In this document: in pieces, positions 17,338 through 25,913 of the stretch
Numbering within the stretch: position 1 is the first letter of the stretch
Layout: every line of letters begins with the position of its first letter
Program-made: the position numbers and the translations under genes
The notes under the pieces: model-generated
What the model was told of the DNA's origin: nothing
Database searches by the model: none
Seen by the model: only the letters and a program-made list of their open reading frames with translations
NCBI RefSeq assembly: GCF_003966265.1
Contig: NZ_RXNV01000008.1
Coordinates: 106,782 to 170,781 of the forward strand
DNA length: 64,000 nucleotides
Origin: Shewanella atlantica
Lineage (GTDB): Bacteria; Pseudomonadota; Gammaproteobacteria; Enterobacterales; Shewanellaceae
Direction of reading: 5' to 3'

Positions 17338-18468
17338 TTACTTATCGAAATGGATAACGGTACGAATACTCTTACCTTCATGCATAAGATCAAACGCATC
17401 ATTGACCTGCTCAAGGCCCATGGTGTGAGTGATAAAGTCATTCAACGCAAATTCACCCGCCATGTAACGCTCAACATACTCAGGAAGTTCAGAACGGCCT
17501 TTAACACCACCGAATGCCGAGCCTTTCCATACACGACCCGTGACTAACTGGAACGGACGAGTTGAGATCTCTTGTCCGGCCCCGGCTACGCCGATAACTA
17601 CAGACTCGCCCCAACCTTTATGACAACATTCTAGTGCTGAGCGCATCACGTTAACGTTACCTATACACTCGAATGAGTAATCAACGCCGCCGTCGGTCAG
17701 CTCTACAATCACATCTTGAATTGGCTTGTCGTAATCTTTCGGGTTAATAAAATCGGTAGCACCCAGTTTACGGGCTAACTCAAATTTACTTTCGTTAATA
17801 TCGATAACTATAATGCGAGCCGCTTTGGCCATAGTCGCACCGATAACTGCCGATAGACCGATACCGCCCATACCGAAGATAGCAACCGTAGCGCCCTCTT
17901 CAACTTTAGCCGTATTCATCACAGCGCCCATACCTGTTGTTACACCACAACCGAGTAGACAGACTTCTTCCAGTGGTGCATCCGGGTTCACTTTAGCCAA
18001 TGAGATCTCAGGCAGTACAGTGTACTCAGAGAAGGTAGAGGTTCCCATATAGTGGAAGATATCTACACCATCTTTTGAGAAACGAGTGGTGCCATCAGGC
18101 ATCAAACCTTTCCCTTGAGTTTCACGGATTTTCTGACAAAGGTTAGTCTTGCCAGACTTACAGAATTTACATTCACCACACTCAGGGGTGTAAAGTGGAA
18201 TAACGTGGTCACCGACTTGCACACTGGTCACCCCCTCACCGATTGACTCGACGATACCGCCACCTTCGTGACCAAGAATACATGGGAAGATACCCTCAGG
18301 GTCATCACCGGAAAGAGTAAAGGCATCGGTATGACACACACCGGTGGCGATCATCTTAATACGAACTTCACCTTTTTGAGGCGGCATAACATCTACGATT
18401 TCCATAGATAGTGGCTCACCTACAGCCCAGGCGACTGCGGCTTTGGATTTAATTGTCTGTGCTGTCAT
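17338..18468 (-). CDS. frmA: S-(hydroxymethyl)glutathione dehydrogenase / class III alcohol dehydrogenase
   Basis: 376 residues, full length. Catalytic zinc Cys lies in TGVCHTDAFTLSG with GHEGGGIVESIGEGV after it; the structural zinc Cys cluster is CGECKFCKSGKTNLC; the NAD site is GMGGIGLSAVIG. It oxidises S-hydroxymethylglutathione, formed from formaldehyde and glutathione, to S-formylglutathione using NAD+. First gene of the operon with frmB. No FrmR-type repressor gene is present; its promoter instead carries a perfect palindromic box of the LysR-type site described here. Confidence 0.97.
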   Translation of the reverse strand: MTAQTIKSKAAVAWAVGEPLSMEIVDVMPPQKGEVRIKMIATGVCHTDAFTLSGDDPEGIFPCILGHEGGGIVESIGEGVTSVQVGDHVIPLYTPECGECKFCKSGKTNLCQKIRETQGKGLMPDGTTRFSKDGVDIFHYMGTSTFSEYTVLPEISLAKVNPDAPLEEVCLLGCGVTTGMGAVMNTAKVEEGATVAIFGMGGIGLSAVIGATMAKAARIIVIDINESKFELARKLGATDFINPKDYDKPIQDVIVELTDGGVDYSFECIGNVNVMRSALECCHKGWGESVVIGVAGAGQEISTRPFQLVTGRVWKGSAFGGVKGRSELPEYVERYMAGEFALNDFITHTMGLEQVNDAFDLMHEGKSIRTVIHFDK

Positions 18469-18540
18469 CGTTATATCCTAAAATTATAAAATTGAAAAAA
18501 CGGTCTTATCTGAATCAGTGCCGCGATTAATATGGTAAGT

Positions 18541-18605
18541 ATTATAGCCACCTCTCAGGAATTGATAATCCCATGCTGATGTAAATTACTTTTACCATAT
18601 GGTAA
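18541..18605 (-). promoter_or_regulatory. Promoter of frmA with regulon box B
   Basis: Minus strand: box TTACCATATGGTAA (18592-18605), a perfect palindrome; 23 bases; -35 TTATCA (18563-18568); 16-base spacer; -10 TATAAT (18541-18546). The box centre falls near -65 relative to a start about 7 bases past the -10. Confidence 0.85.
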
Positions 18606-18718
18606 TAATTGATTGTTACCGCCCCTCCAATCTATATCGAAGAGAAAGCTATAACCCACTAATTGCTAAGTTAAACTTTTGTTTTATGACTCTGAAATTC
18701 AGAGCTGACCTTAACGGA

Positions 18719-18985
18719 CTACCTCAACTGACTATCTTTACTGGCGCGTCGATTGACCTTGCCCTGATCGTTTTGTCGCTTATCCGACTCGCTCTGACAC
18801 TCAATGCAGAGTCGAACACCTGCAACAGCTTTCCTGCGAGCCTCAGGAATTGGGCTGTCACATTCCTCACAAAAAAGTAAACTCAGGCCGACTGGCAATC
18901 GACTCCTGGCTTGGGCGACGCCATCTTCAACACTATTATCTATCTGATCTTGCACTGCACCGTCTTTAGACCAACCACCAGCCAT
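18719..18985 (-). CDS. DksA/TraR-type zinc-finger protein (YbiI-like)
   Basis: 88 residues. A C4 zinc finger (CEECDSPIPEARRKA then CIEC) follows an acidic, helical N-terminal part (MAGGWSKDGAVQDQID). This matches the short YbiI-like members of the DksA/TraR family, which bind near the RNA polymerase secondary channel or are of unknown role. The start codon is preceded by three tandem copies of GTAGGAAGAAAAA, each with a Shine-Dalgarno core. It lies about 200 bases downstream of the psiE-like gene on the same strand and may be read from that gene's box-C promoter. Confidence 0.85.
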   Translation of the reverse strand: MAGGWSKDGAVQDQIDNSVEDGVAQARSRLPVGLSLLFCEECDSPIPEARRKAVAGVRLCIECQSESDKRQNDQGKVNRRASKDSQLR

Positions 18986-19023
18986 TTTTCTTCCTACTTT
19001 TTCTTCCTACTTTTTCTTCCTAC
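18985..19023 (-). repeat. Three tandem 13-bp units, each carrying a Shine-Dalgarno core
   Basis: Minus-strand unit GTAGGAAGAAAAA occurs three times without change, ending at the ATG of the DksA-like gene. Each unit contains AGGAAG. Change in copy number would change the leader length in 13-bp steps but not the reading frame. Confidence 0.9.
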
Positions 19024-19026
19024 TTT

Positions 19027-19160
<134 letters not shown>

Positions 19161-19183
19161 TACTGCCTTCTGCCCTTTACTAC

Positions 19184-19612
19184 TTAATGAGCCCGTTTGC
19201 TTGATACCAACCAATAAGTCACGCCCAGTGCAATAATCACGGCAGCCGATGCCCATACATATTCCGGCCCCACCTCTTTAAAATCTAAGACGATGATTTT
19301 TCTTGAGATGGCCATCAGTGCGGTCGCAATGACTATCTGCACATGGATCACCTCCTCTTTCAGATAGATGGTAATGTTTTGGAAGATTTCGATAGCAATT
19401 AACACCGCCAAGAAAGAACCGAAGATGGTTAAAATATCCTTCATATCCATCAGTCCATAAGGCGGGGTGATAATTTCAATAAGCAGCACTCGTCCCACAT
19501 CGACGACACTCCACAAAATGACCAGAGTCATTAATATGGCTAACACCCGCACCGCATAATGGATTACCTGTCCTAACTTATTAATCAGCGGCTCTCTCTC
19601 TATCTTTTCCAT
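19184..19612 (-). CDS. PsiE-family membrane protein
   Basis: 142 residues with four predicted membrane helices (for example VRVLAILMTLVILWSVVDV, FGSFLAVLIAIEIFQNI, and a last one near YVWASAAVIIALGVTYWLV). The pattern fits the phosphate-starvation-inducible PsiE family, whose molecular role is unknown. Its promoter has the box-C site shared with frmA and the others, so here the gene seems tied to formaldehyde stress rather than, or as well as, phosphate supply. Confidence 0.82.
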   Translation of the reverse strand: MEKIEREPLINKLGQVIHYAVRVLAILMTLVILWSVVDVGRVLLIEIITPPYGLMDMKDILTIFGSFLAVLIAIEIFQNITIYLKEEVIHVQIVIATALMAISRKIIVLDFKEVGPEYVWASAAVIIALGVTYWLVSSKRAH

Positions 19613-19698
19613 CTCGGCTCCCCGGCATTATTCAATGCACTAAAAATTATTTTAAACGGGCATTCAGACCAAGTGTCCTACGCCGTTTCGATGGAAGT

Positions 19699-19764
19699 AT
19701 TATATTTACCTTTACCCAGGATGATAATCCGCCTAGAACACAAATAACTTTTACCATGTAGTAA
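19699..19764 (-). promoter_or_regulatory. Promoter of the psiE-like gene with regulon box C
   Basis: Minus strand: box TTACTACATGGTAA (19751-19764), 23 bases, -35 TTATCA (19722-19727), 17-base spacer, -10 TATAAT (19699-19704). The box is followed by AAGTTATTT as at the other sites. Confidence 0.82.
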
Positions 19765-19928
19765 CAATCAGTTCAGATAGGAACGCTGCAATACAGTGTA
19801 GTCAATAGCTGGGATGGCAAGTACAGCATTCACTTATACCGAATGGTATTAGGCTCCGTGGGGATAACCGCTGTAATGCTAATCTCGGTGGAGCCCTCAA
19901 TTTAGAGCAGTCACTTTTAATCAGACAT

Positions 19929-19953
19929 AAAAAAAGCGCCGTAGCGCTTTTTT
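19929..19953 (-). terminator. Terminator of adh-gfa
   Basis: AAAAAAGCGC and GCGCTTTTTT form a perfect stem with a four-base loop, followed by T on both strands. It lies 45 bases past the gfa stop codon. Confidence 0.82.
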
Positions 19954-19997
19954 AGTTTCCATGCAGGTACAACTGGCATAGGTTTATAGAGTAGCTT

Positions 19998-20588
19998 TTA
20001 GCCATTGATCGCTGCATGAGCGGCTATGGCGTCCATCAACACGGGAGACAGACAGTCATACGGCTCAAGCCCCAAGTCTTTAAGAGTGCTACGCACACCC
20101 CCCATAGATTCTGGCGCAGCCCCCGACTCGATAATAGAAGAGACAAACGCCGCAAATTCCGGTGCAGACCAGCCCTTTTCTGCTGACAGCTCGGTGTGGA
20201 TGAAGTCCAGACCGTGGAAGGGATGACCCGTGTTTTCGATGCGGCCATACATATGGGTACCACACTCTGTGCAGGCATGACGCTGAATTGCAGCTGACTC
20301 ATCGACAATGGTCAACTTGTCAGCATTGGCAGTGACGCTCACGTGATCTCGCGACACAACGGCTATTTGAGCGAACAAGGCACCTTCAGGCTTCCAGCAT
20401 TTGCTACAGCCACAAACATGATTGTGGGCAGTCTGAGCGCCAATTGTGACTTCAACGGGCTTGTTGCTGCAGCTGCACAACAAGGTACCGCCTGCAAAGC
20501 CATCACGACCAGCTACAATACCGTTATCGACCTGAGGATGAATTAAAGTGTTAATAGTGATTACTCCCTGGATGTTTAGTTTAGCCAA
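19998..20588 (-). CDS. gfa: Glutathione-dependent formaldehyde-activating enzyme Gfa
   Basis: 196 residues from a TTG start at 20588, picked because GGAGG lies 5 bases upstream; a GTG 12 bases earlier lacks a ribosome site. Zinc ligands of the GFA fold are visible: CSCSNKPV, CGCSKCW and CTECGTHMYGRI. The IHPQVDNG opening and the sequence through LDFIHTELS match known Gfa proteins. Gfa is described as promoting condensation of formaldehyde with glutathione to the FrmA substrate, though some work sees it mainly as a glutathione carrier. It follows the iron-dependent alcohol dehydrogenase by 39 bases and shares its promoter. Confidence 0.92.
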   Translation of the reverse strand: MAKLNIQGVITINTLIHPQVDNGIVAGRDGFAGGTLLCSCSNKPVEVTIGAQTAHNHVCGCSKCWKPEGALFAQIAVVSRDHVSVTANADKLTIVDESAAIQRHACTECGTHMYGRIENTGHPFHGLDFIHTELSAEKGWSAPEFAAFVSSIIESGAAPESMGGVRSTLKDLGLEPYDCLSPVLMDAIAAHAAING

Positions 20589-20627
20589 GCCAGCCTCCAC
20601 CTGAAGGCGGCCTGCTTTATCAGTTAA

Positions 20628-21779
20628 TTACATGGCTTTATTGAAAATATTGATGATATCTTGAGTGGTTGCCTTTCTTGGATTAGTTAATGAGCAGGCA
20701 TCGTTCAGGGCGTTGATTGCCATAAACTCAAGCTTGTCTTGCTTAACACCAAGATCGGCTAGTCTCTGGGCAGTGCCAACCGAAGCAGACAGCTTCTCGA
20801 TAGCAATGATGCCGGCTTCAGCGGCATCGGCGTACGTCATGCCCGTGGTATCTACACCCATGGCTTTCGCCACATCGGCAAAACGCTCCACTTTTTCAGT
20901 CGCGTTAAAGCGTGACACTACCGGTAACAAGATGGCGTTACACAGACCGTGTACCAGATCATAGACGCCACCGAGTTGGTGAGCCATAGAGTGTACATAG
21001 CCTAATGAAGCGTTAGAGAATGCCATACCGGCAAGGTACTCACCGTATTGCATGGCATCGCGAGCCTCACGGTCTTCACCATTGTCGACTGCCGTTTTAA
21101 GGTTTTGGGCAATAAGCTCAATGGCTTTAATAGCCGACGCATCGGTTATCGGCGTGGCCGCGGTCGAAACATAGGCTTCTACCGCATGAGTCAAAGCATC
21201 CATGCCTGTCGCTGCCGTGAGGAACTTAGGCATGGCAACCATCAACTCAGAATCGTTTACTGCGATAATAGGGGTCAGATTTTTATCCACAACCGGATAT
21301 TTGGTCTCATCCTCCTCATTGGTCACGATAGCAAATATCGTCATCTCTGCAGCAGTACCTGCCGTAGTGTTAACCGTCACCAGAGGAAGCTGGGGCTTAG
21401 TAGACAGATGAACGCCTTTAGAGTAATCACGGATGTGACCACCGTTGGCCGCTACCAGGGCGATGCCTTTGGCACAATCATGTGAGGAGCCACCGCCGAA
21501 CGAAATAACGAAGTCACATTTTTGCGCTTCGAGCAGGGCCAGACCCCGATCAATATTATTTTCTGTCGGGTTAGGCTTAACGCCGTCGAAAATAGCGAAG
21601 TCGATATTATGCGCAGCTAATTCATCAGTCAGCCTATCAACCAGCTTGATATCTACCAATGCCTTGTCGGTAACGATCAGTGCCTTTTTGAAGTTTCTGG
21701 CATTCAGCTCGCCACCCAATTGCTTTATCGCGTTTTGCCCCATCAGAGACATGGGGGGCATATAAAATGTAGTGCTCAT
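20628..21779 (-). CDS. Iron-containing (group III) alcohol dehydrogenase
   Basis: 383 residues from ATG 21779, which has GGAAAG upstream; the frame stays open for 58 more codons, but that stretch covers the promoter. Motifs: GGGSSHDCAKGIAL for NAD binding, and iron ligands in MDALTHAVEAYVS and HSMAHQLGGVYDLVHG. Similar to YiaY, 1,3-propanediol and methanol dehydrogenases. In this setting it may reduce formaldehyde or another aldehyde to the alcohol, or oxidise a short alcohol; the sequence does not decide. First gene of an operon with gfa, expressed from the box-D promoter. Confidence 0.93.
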   Translation of the reverse strand: MSTTFYMPPMSLMGQNAIKQLGGELNARNFKKALIVTDKALVDIKLVDRLTDELAAHNIDFAIFDGVKPNPTENNIDRGLALLEAQKCDFVISFGGGSSHDCAKGIALVAANGGHIRDYSKGVHLSTKPQLPLVTVNTTAGTAAEMTIFAIVTNEEDETKYPVVDKNLTPIIAVNDSELMVAMPKFLTAATGMDALTHAVEAYVSTAATPITDASAIKAIELIAQNLKTAVDNGEDREARDAMQYGEYLAGMAFSNASLGYVHSMAHQLGGVYDLVHGLCNAILLPVVSRFNATEKVERFADVAKAMGVDTTGMTYADAAEAGIIAIEKLSASVGTAQRLADLGVKQDKLEFMAINALNDACSLTNPRKATTQDIINIFNKAM

Positions 21780-21896
21780 TCTTCTTTCCTTATCTTTAAT
21801 AAAATAGTTCTGCGGTCTATATCCATGGATTACAAGCAATCCCGGTATTGACGCTATGACTTCGGCGCTGATGCTGATGTCATTTCGATGAGAAGA

Positions 21897-21961
21897 ATTA
21901 TATTTATCTTTTAAAAAATGATAATCCGCTTGATTTGAAAATATCTTTTTCACCTGAGTAA
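21897..21961 (-). promoter_or_regulatory. Promoter of the iron alcohol dehydrogenase-gfa operon with regulon box D
   Basis: Minus strand: box TTACTCAGGTGAAA (21948-21961), the weakest of the five; 23 bases; -35 TTATCA (21919-21924); 16-base spacer; -10 TATAAT (21897-21902). AAGATATTT follows the box. It lies in the gap shared with the divergent LysR gene. Confidence 0.75.
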
Positions 21962-22041
21962 CAATATGAAAATAGTTAAGCGACTGTTTTTATGCCACTT
22001 TAACAACTGCAACTGAAACCAAGGTTAGTTAAATTTTAAGA

Positions 22042-22069
22042 TTGAATTTATCCATAGATTGACGATAAT
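22042..22069 (+). promoter_or_regulatory. Likely promoter of the LysR regulator gene
   Basis: TTGAAT (22042-22047), a 16-base spacer and GATAAT (22064-22069), 40 bases before the regulator start. It has no copy of the 14-bp box at the activator distance, so the regulator may be expressed constitutively or repressed from the neighbouring box D. Confidence 0.45.
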
Positions 22070-22108
22070 AAAGAGAATTAGCGCAACGATAATTACCAAG
22101 GAGTAATA

Positions 22109-22978
22109 ATGTTCAACTGGGAGGGGGTAAGCGAATTTGTTGCCGTAGCAGAGGCAGAGAGCTTTACCAAGGCCGCAAAACGTCTTGGGATATCGACCGC
22201 TCAGGTCAGCAGGCAGGTCAGCGCATTAGAAACCAGGATGGCAACTAAGCTGTTTCACCGCACCACACGTAAAGTGTCGGTGACTGAGGTGGGCCGGATC
22301 TATTATCAACATTGCAGACAGGTGCTGGACGGATTAGAAGAGGCCGAACGCGCCATTACCAACTTACAGAGTACACCGAGAGGGCTGTTAAAAATTACCG
22401 CCCCGGTTACCTATGGTGAAAGAACGCTTGCGCCGCTGGTGAACGACTTTATCGCTAAATACCCGGAGCTTGAAGTAAAGGTAAGCCTGACGAATCAGAA
22501 GGTCGACTTAATCGATGAGGGGTACGATCTCGCTATTCGACTGGGACAGCTTGAAGACTCAAGCATGATGGCCAAAAGGTTGGGCTCCCGAACTCAATAT
22601 GTCTGCGCCTCTCCGGATTATGTTTCAACTTCTGGTATCCCTCACTCACTGTCTGAGTTGGAGCAACATAACTGTCTGCAGGGAACATTAGATTACTGGC
22701 GATTTCAGGAAAATGGTAAGACGAGAAATGTCAGGGTTAAGGGCAATCTGAGCTGTAACAGTGGCCACGCTCTCGTCGATGCCGCGATAAAAGGGATAGG
22801 TATCATTCAGCTGCCTGACTACTATGTCTTGCCTTATTTGGAAGATGGCCAACTAATCCCACTACTTGAGCAAAACCGTCAACCTGACGAGGGGATCTGG
22901 GCACTCTATCCTCACAACAGACACTTGTCGCCTAAGGTGCGCATGCTACTCGATTATCTGAGTGAAGCCCTCAATTAA
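22109..22978 (+). CDS. LysR-type transcriptional regulator, probable activator of the formaldehyde genes
   Basis: 289 residues: an N-terminal winged helix-turn-helix (FVAVAEAESFTKAAKRLGISTAQVSRQVSALE) and a co-inducer-binding domain from about 90 (TPRGLLKITAPVTYGE). The start follows AAGGAG. It is divergent from the iron alcohol dehydrogenase operon, the usual place for a LysR regulator of its neighbour. Five promoters around it carry a dyad of LysR type (T-N11-A-like) centred near -65, where these proteins bind to activate. The link between this protein and those boxes is inference from position and spacing. The inducer could be formaldehyde or its glutathione adduct. Confidence 0.88.
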   Translation: MFNWEGVSEFVAVAEAESFTKAAKRLGISTAQVSRQVSALETRMATKLFHRTTRKVSVTEVGRIYYQHCRQVLDGLEEAERAITNLQSTPRGLLKITAPVTYGERTLAPLVNDFIAKYPELEVKVSLTNQKVDLIDEGYDLAIRLGQLEDSSMMAKRLGSRTQYVCASPDYVSTSGIPHSLSELEQHNCLQGTLDYWRFQENGKTRNVRVKGNLSCNSGHALVDAAIKGIGIIQLPDYYVLPYLEDGQLIPLLEQNRQPDEGIWALYPHNRHLSPKVRMLLDYLSEALN

Positions 22979-22985
22979 CCTCAAC

Positions 22986-23016
22986 CAATGAGGGGGCTAC
23001 AGCCCCCTTGCTCATT
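22986..23016 (+). terminator. Terminator of the LysR gene
   Basis: GGGGGCT and AGCCCCC form a tight hairpin, flanked by AATGAG and CTCATT, just past the stop codon. The T tract is poor. Confidence 0.6.
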
Positions 23017-23063
23017 CATCTCTCCCAAGATTTCATTAGAGCCACCACTGCACCACTCATTTA

Positions 23064-23128
23064 TTACACATGGGTAAAAGTGATTTTCCTTTTACGGTAA
23101 TTGTTCCTCATTGAACGGTAATTATAAT
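23064..23128 (+). promoter_or_regulatory. Promoter of the NDH-2-like gene with regulon box E
   Basis: Box TTACACATGGGTAA (23064-23077), 23 bases, -35 TTGTTC (23101-23106), 16-base spacer, -10 TATAAT (23123-23128), all on the plus strand. AAGTGATTT follows the box as in box A. This is the only copy on the plus strand and shows the geometry is kept in either orientation. Confidence 0.8.
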
Positions 23129-23248
23129 AGCCAACATCTGATGTTCCTCCGCTTTATCTCTCATACCTTTCGTATCAACAGTGAAGTTTTGAGGCTCTAT
23201 CGTTCAACTTTTTGTAATGCACCACTCTGAGTGCGCTAAGGAATTATC

Positions 23249-24457
23249 ATGTCTCGTATTGTAATTGTCGGCGGTGGCGCCGCAGGACTAGAACTGGCCA
23301 GTATCTTGGGCCGCTCCGTAAACCGTCAAGATGAAGTCATCTTAGTGGAGGGAGAGACCCACCACTACTGGAAACCCAGGTTTCATGAGATAGCCGCCGG
23401 TACATTCGATAACGATCTCGATACTCTTTGCTACTTTAGCCATGGAGCAAGAAATGGCTATATACATTACCAGGGCTGGATGACAGATATTAAACGCGAG
23501 GAGAAACAGCTGATTGTAAGTAAGCCTAACGGTGAAACGGATTTCATTACGTATGACTATCTGGTTATCGCCATAGGCGCGATTAGCAATGATTTTGCTA
23601 CCCAGGGGGCGCAAGAACACTGTCTGTTTCTAGATACACCGGAACAAGCACGCAGCAGTTGGCTGCAAATTAGCTCACTGTTACGCTCCGGATACCAGCG
23701 TACGATAAACATCGTTGGCGCGGGTGCGACCGGTCTCGAGCTGGCCGCCGAACTCGCTAAAGTTAGCGCCAGGTTAGAGGCAAACCCACATGCGGCTAAA
23801 CTCACCATCAACCTGATAGAAGCCGCCGACAGAGTCTTACCCAATAGCCCGTTAAAGATGTCCCGCCAGGCACAGTTGATGCTGGAGAAGTATGATATCA
23901 ATATCATGCTGAACACCAGAATTGCCAGCGTTGAACAACTGGGTATGACCACCAGCGATGGGCTCACTATCGGCGCCGACATTCAATTTTGGGCTGCGGG
24001 TATTAAAGCACCTAACTGGTTGAAGAACATCGGTGGTCTTGAGAGCAATAACGCCAATCAGCTAATGGTAAATCAGACTTTAGCCAGCACCCTGGATCCA
24101 AATATATTTGCACTGGGAGACTGCGCCTCAATCCCTCAAGACGATGGTTTAATGGTGCCTCCTAAGGCTCAGGCAGCTAATCGTGCAGCGGTACATTTAG
24201 CCAAAAGCTTAAGCGGACTGATTGAAGGAAAACAGCTCACACCTTTCATCTATAAAGATGGCGGCATGGTCGTCGCAATAGGCCATAACTTCGCTATCAG
24301 TACCATGATGAATGACAAGCTAATCTTAAAGGGACGATTAGTTCGCCGCCTCTACGACACGATTTTTCGCTTGCATCAAAAAACGGTCAGTGGTGTATTT
24401 ACCATGTCACGCCTGATCATAGCGAAGCGATTAAAATGTATTTTCCAGCCAGGTTAA
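23249..24457 (+). CDS. NDH-2-like FAD-dependent NAD(P)H oxidoreductase
   Basis: 402 residues. Dinucleotide sites at the N terminus (IVIVGGGAAGLELASILG, FAD) and at about 150-165 (INIVGAGATGLELAAELA, NAD(P)H), and the late FAD motif NIFALGDCA. The fold and length agree with type II NADH:quinone dehydrogenases, peripheral enzymes that pass electrons from NADH to quinone without pumping protons. FrmA makes NADH, so a non-coupled NADH oxidase under the same kind of promoter would help keep the pathway running; that is inference. The start follows AAGGA. Confidence 0.86.
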   Translation: MSRIVIVGGGAAGLELASILGRSVNRQDEVILVEGETHHYWKPRFHEIAAGTFDNDLDTLCYFSHGARNGYIHYQGWMTDIKREEKQLIVSKPNGETDFITYDYLVIAIGAISNDFATQGAQEHCLFLDTPEQARSSWLQISSLLRSGYQRTINIVGAGATGLELAAELAKVSARLEANPHAAKLTINLIEAADRVLPNSPLKMSRQAQLMLEKYDINIMLNTRIASVEQLGMTTSDGLTIGADIQFWAAGIKAPNWLKNIGGLESNNANQLMVNQTLASTLDPNIFALGDCASIPQDDGLMVPPKAQAANRAAVHLAKSLSGLIEGKQLTPFIYKDGGMVVAIGHNFAISTMMNDKLILKGRLVRRLYDTIFRLHQKTVSGVFTMSRLIIAKRLKCIFQPG

Positions 24458-24503
24458 ATATCACCAGCCAGCCTTCGTCAAGATCTATCCAACTTTAGAC
24501 ATT

Positions 24504-24535
24504 AAAAACCGTATTCCTAAAGGAATGCGGTTTTC
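24504..24535 (+). terminator. Terminator of the NDH-2-like gene
   Basis: AAAACCGTATTCC pairs with GGAATGCGGTTTT around a TAAA loop, followed by CTATTTTT. Confidence 0.8.
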
Positions 24536-24573
24536 TATTTTTAATAGATTAAGTTGGCCTCCAGGCTCACTAT

Positions 24574-24771
24574 TAGTTTGAACTCTAACCACCTAAATAA
24601 AGGGGAAATAGATTGAAACAACCGCCTCAGATCACAGAACTGTTAACAGGCTGTGAACTGTGCTAACTTATTGTATCAAATCCTTTACTGTCGTCCTGTT
24701 TCTAGTAATAGGATTATACTGATGCCGTCGCCTGTAAGAACCGTAGCACAGCCCCTAGTTTGAACTCTAAC
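24574..24771. repeat. 16-bp direct repeat upstream of the ABC importer operon
   Basis: TAGTTTGAACTCTAAC occurs unchanged at 24574-24589 and at 24756-24771, 182 bases apart. The second copy ends about 55 bases before the binding-protein start. Either a pair of regulator sites or the trace of a small duplication. Confidence 0.7.
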
Positions 24772-24827
24772 AATTGTTAATTAAAGGCACGCGCGCAAAA
24801 CATTCTCACCTCGAGCACGGAGCTCTT

Positions 24828-25832
24828 ATGAAAACTATGATTTTGATTGGCGGAATACTCCTTAGTACCGCGACACATCAAGCCCTTGCCGAAGAGCAAT
24901 GCGGCAAGGTCACCATCGCAGATATGAATTGGAGCTCGGCTTCATTAATCGCTAATGTAGATCGCTTTATTCTGGAGCATGGTTACGGCTGCGAAGCCGA
25001 GCTGATCCCTGGTGATACTATGCCTACCAGCACCTCTATGGTTGAAAAAGGTGAACCTGATATCGCGCCTGAAATCTGGAGCAACAGCGTTAAAGAGCTT
25101 ATCGAACGAGGTGTCAGCGACAAACGCTTGGCTATCGCGGGTCATTCACTCTCTGATGGCGGTGAAGAAGGCTTCTGGGTACCCCAATATATGGTCGACA
25201 AGGACCCAAGCCTGAAAACCATTGAGGGTATTATCGCCAAAGTGAAAACCTTTAAACATCCGGAAGATCCTGACCGTGGTGCTTTTTATGGATGCCCTGC
25301 GGGATGGGGCTGTCAACTCTCGGCTGAAAATCTGTATCGTGCGCTTAAGCTAAGTGATGCCGGGTTTGATCTTATCGATCCCGGCTCAGGAGCAGGCCTG
25401 TCCGGCTCCATCGCCCGTGCCTACGAGCGTGGAAAGCCTTGGTTTGGTTATTACTGGGCACCCACAGCGGTATTGGGTAAGTACAAAATGGCCAAGGTGG
25501 ATTTTGGTAGCGGTATAGATGTGGATCATTTCCGTGACTGTATCTCCAAAGTCGAGTGCGCCGATCCCAAGGTCACCATGTATCCATCGGCATTGGTACA
25601 AACTGTCACCACCACAGATTTCGCTGAAAAATCAACCCAAGCATTCGCGTATCTTGGTAAACGCTCCCTGACCAATGCCCAGATGAACGGCTTGCTGGCT
25701 TGGATGGAAGACAATCAGGCAGACGGCAATATCGCAGCCGAGTATTTCCTGATGAATCATGAAGACACCTGGCTTAAATGGGTTCCTGCCGATGTTGGCG
25801 CAAAGGTAAAAGCGGCAATCGAAGCACTTTAA
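24828..25832 (+). CDS. Glycine betaine/proline-type ABC importer, periplasmic binding protein (ProX/OpuAC family)
   Basis: 334 residues from ATG 24828 with GGAG upstream; a longer frame from a TTG lacks support. A signal peptide (MKTMILIGGILLSTATHQALAEE) leads to an OpuAC-type domain: VTIADMNWSSASLIANV, PGDTMPTS, EIWSN, GCPAGWGCQ and PWFGYYWAPTAVLGKY, with Trp and Tyr residues fit to form the aromatic cage that holds a quaternary ammonium group. It delivers the ligand to the permease next to it. A hairpin between this gene and the permease could favour higher levels of the binding protein. Ligand might be betaine, choline, carnitine or a related compound. Confidence 0.92.
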   Translation: MKTMILIGGILLSTATHQALAEEQCGKVTIADMNWSSASLIANVDRFILEHGYGCEAELIPGDTMPTSTSMVEKGEPDIAPEIWSNSVKELIERGVSDKRLAIAGHSLSDGGEEGFWVPQYMVDKDPSLKTIEGIIAKVKTFKHPEDPDRGAFYGCPAGWGCQLSAENLYRALKLSDAGFDLIDPGSGAGLSGSIARAYERGKPWFGYYWAPTAVLGKYKMAKVDFGSGIDVDHFRDCISKVECADPKVTMYPSALVQTVTTTDFAEKSTQAFAYLGKRSLTNAQMNGLLAWMEDNQADGNIAAEYFLMNHEDTWLKWVPADVGAKVKAAIEAL

Positions 25833-25842
25833 ACACAACAAA

Positions 25843-25868
25843 AGCGGGGCTCTGAGCCTCGCTATTTT
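25843..25868 (+). terminator. Intra-operon hairpin after the binding-protein gene
   Basis: AGCGGGGC pairs with GCCTCGCT (one G-T) and is followed by ATTTTG. A partial terminator or mRNA-stabilising stem between the first and second genes of the ABC operon. Confidence 0.6.
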
Positions 25869-25913
25869 GCTCCCCATCTGGATTATCCCGTGTAAAACAT
25901 TATAGAGGTAGTA

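Larger units (their letters stand above)
19613..19997. other. Intergenic gap with promoter and terminator
   Basis: It holds the box-C promoter of the psiE-like gene and the terminator of the adh-gfa operon. Between them, 19836-19849 reads ATACC-gaat-GGTAT; similar short ATACC/GGTAT palindromes occur elsewhere in this window (near 15751), so it is more likely a common small repeat than an operator. Confidence 0.6.

Noticed and set aside
18599..18880. 93-codon plus-strand frame opposite the DksA-type gene
   Set aside because: It is the antisense of the zinc-finger gene, whose Cys pattern and start are convincing.
19836..19849. ATACC-gaat-GGTAT palindrome considered as a sixth regulon box
   Set aside because: Lacks the TTAC/GGTAA ends, the AAGNNATTT extension and a -35/-10 at the fixed distance; similar ATACC repeats lie elsewhere.
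21780..21953. 58-codon N-terminal extension of the iron alcohol dehydrogenase
   Set aside because: It reads through the -10 and -35 of the gene; the inner ATG has a good ribosome site and fits family length.
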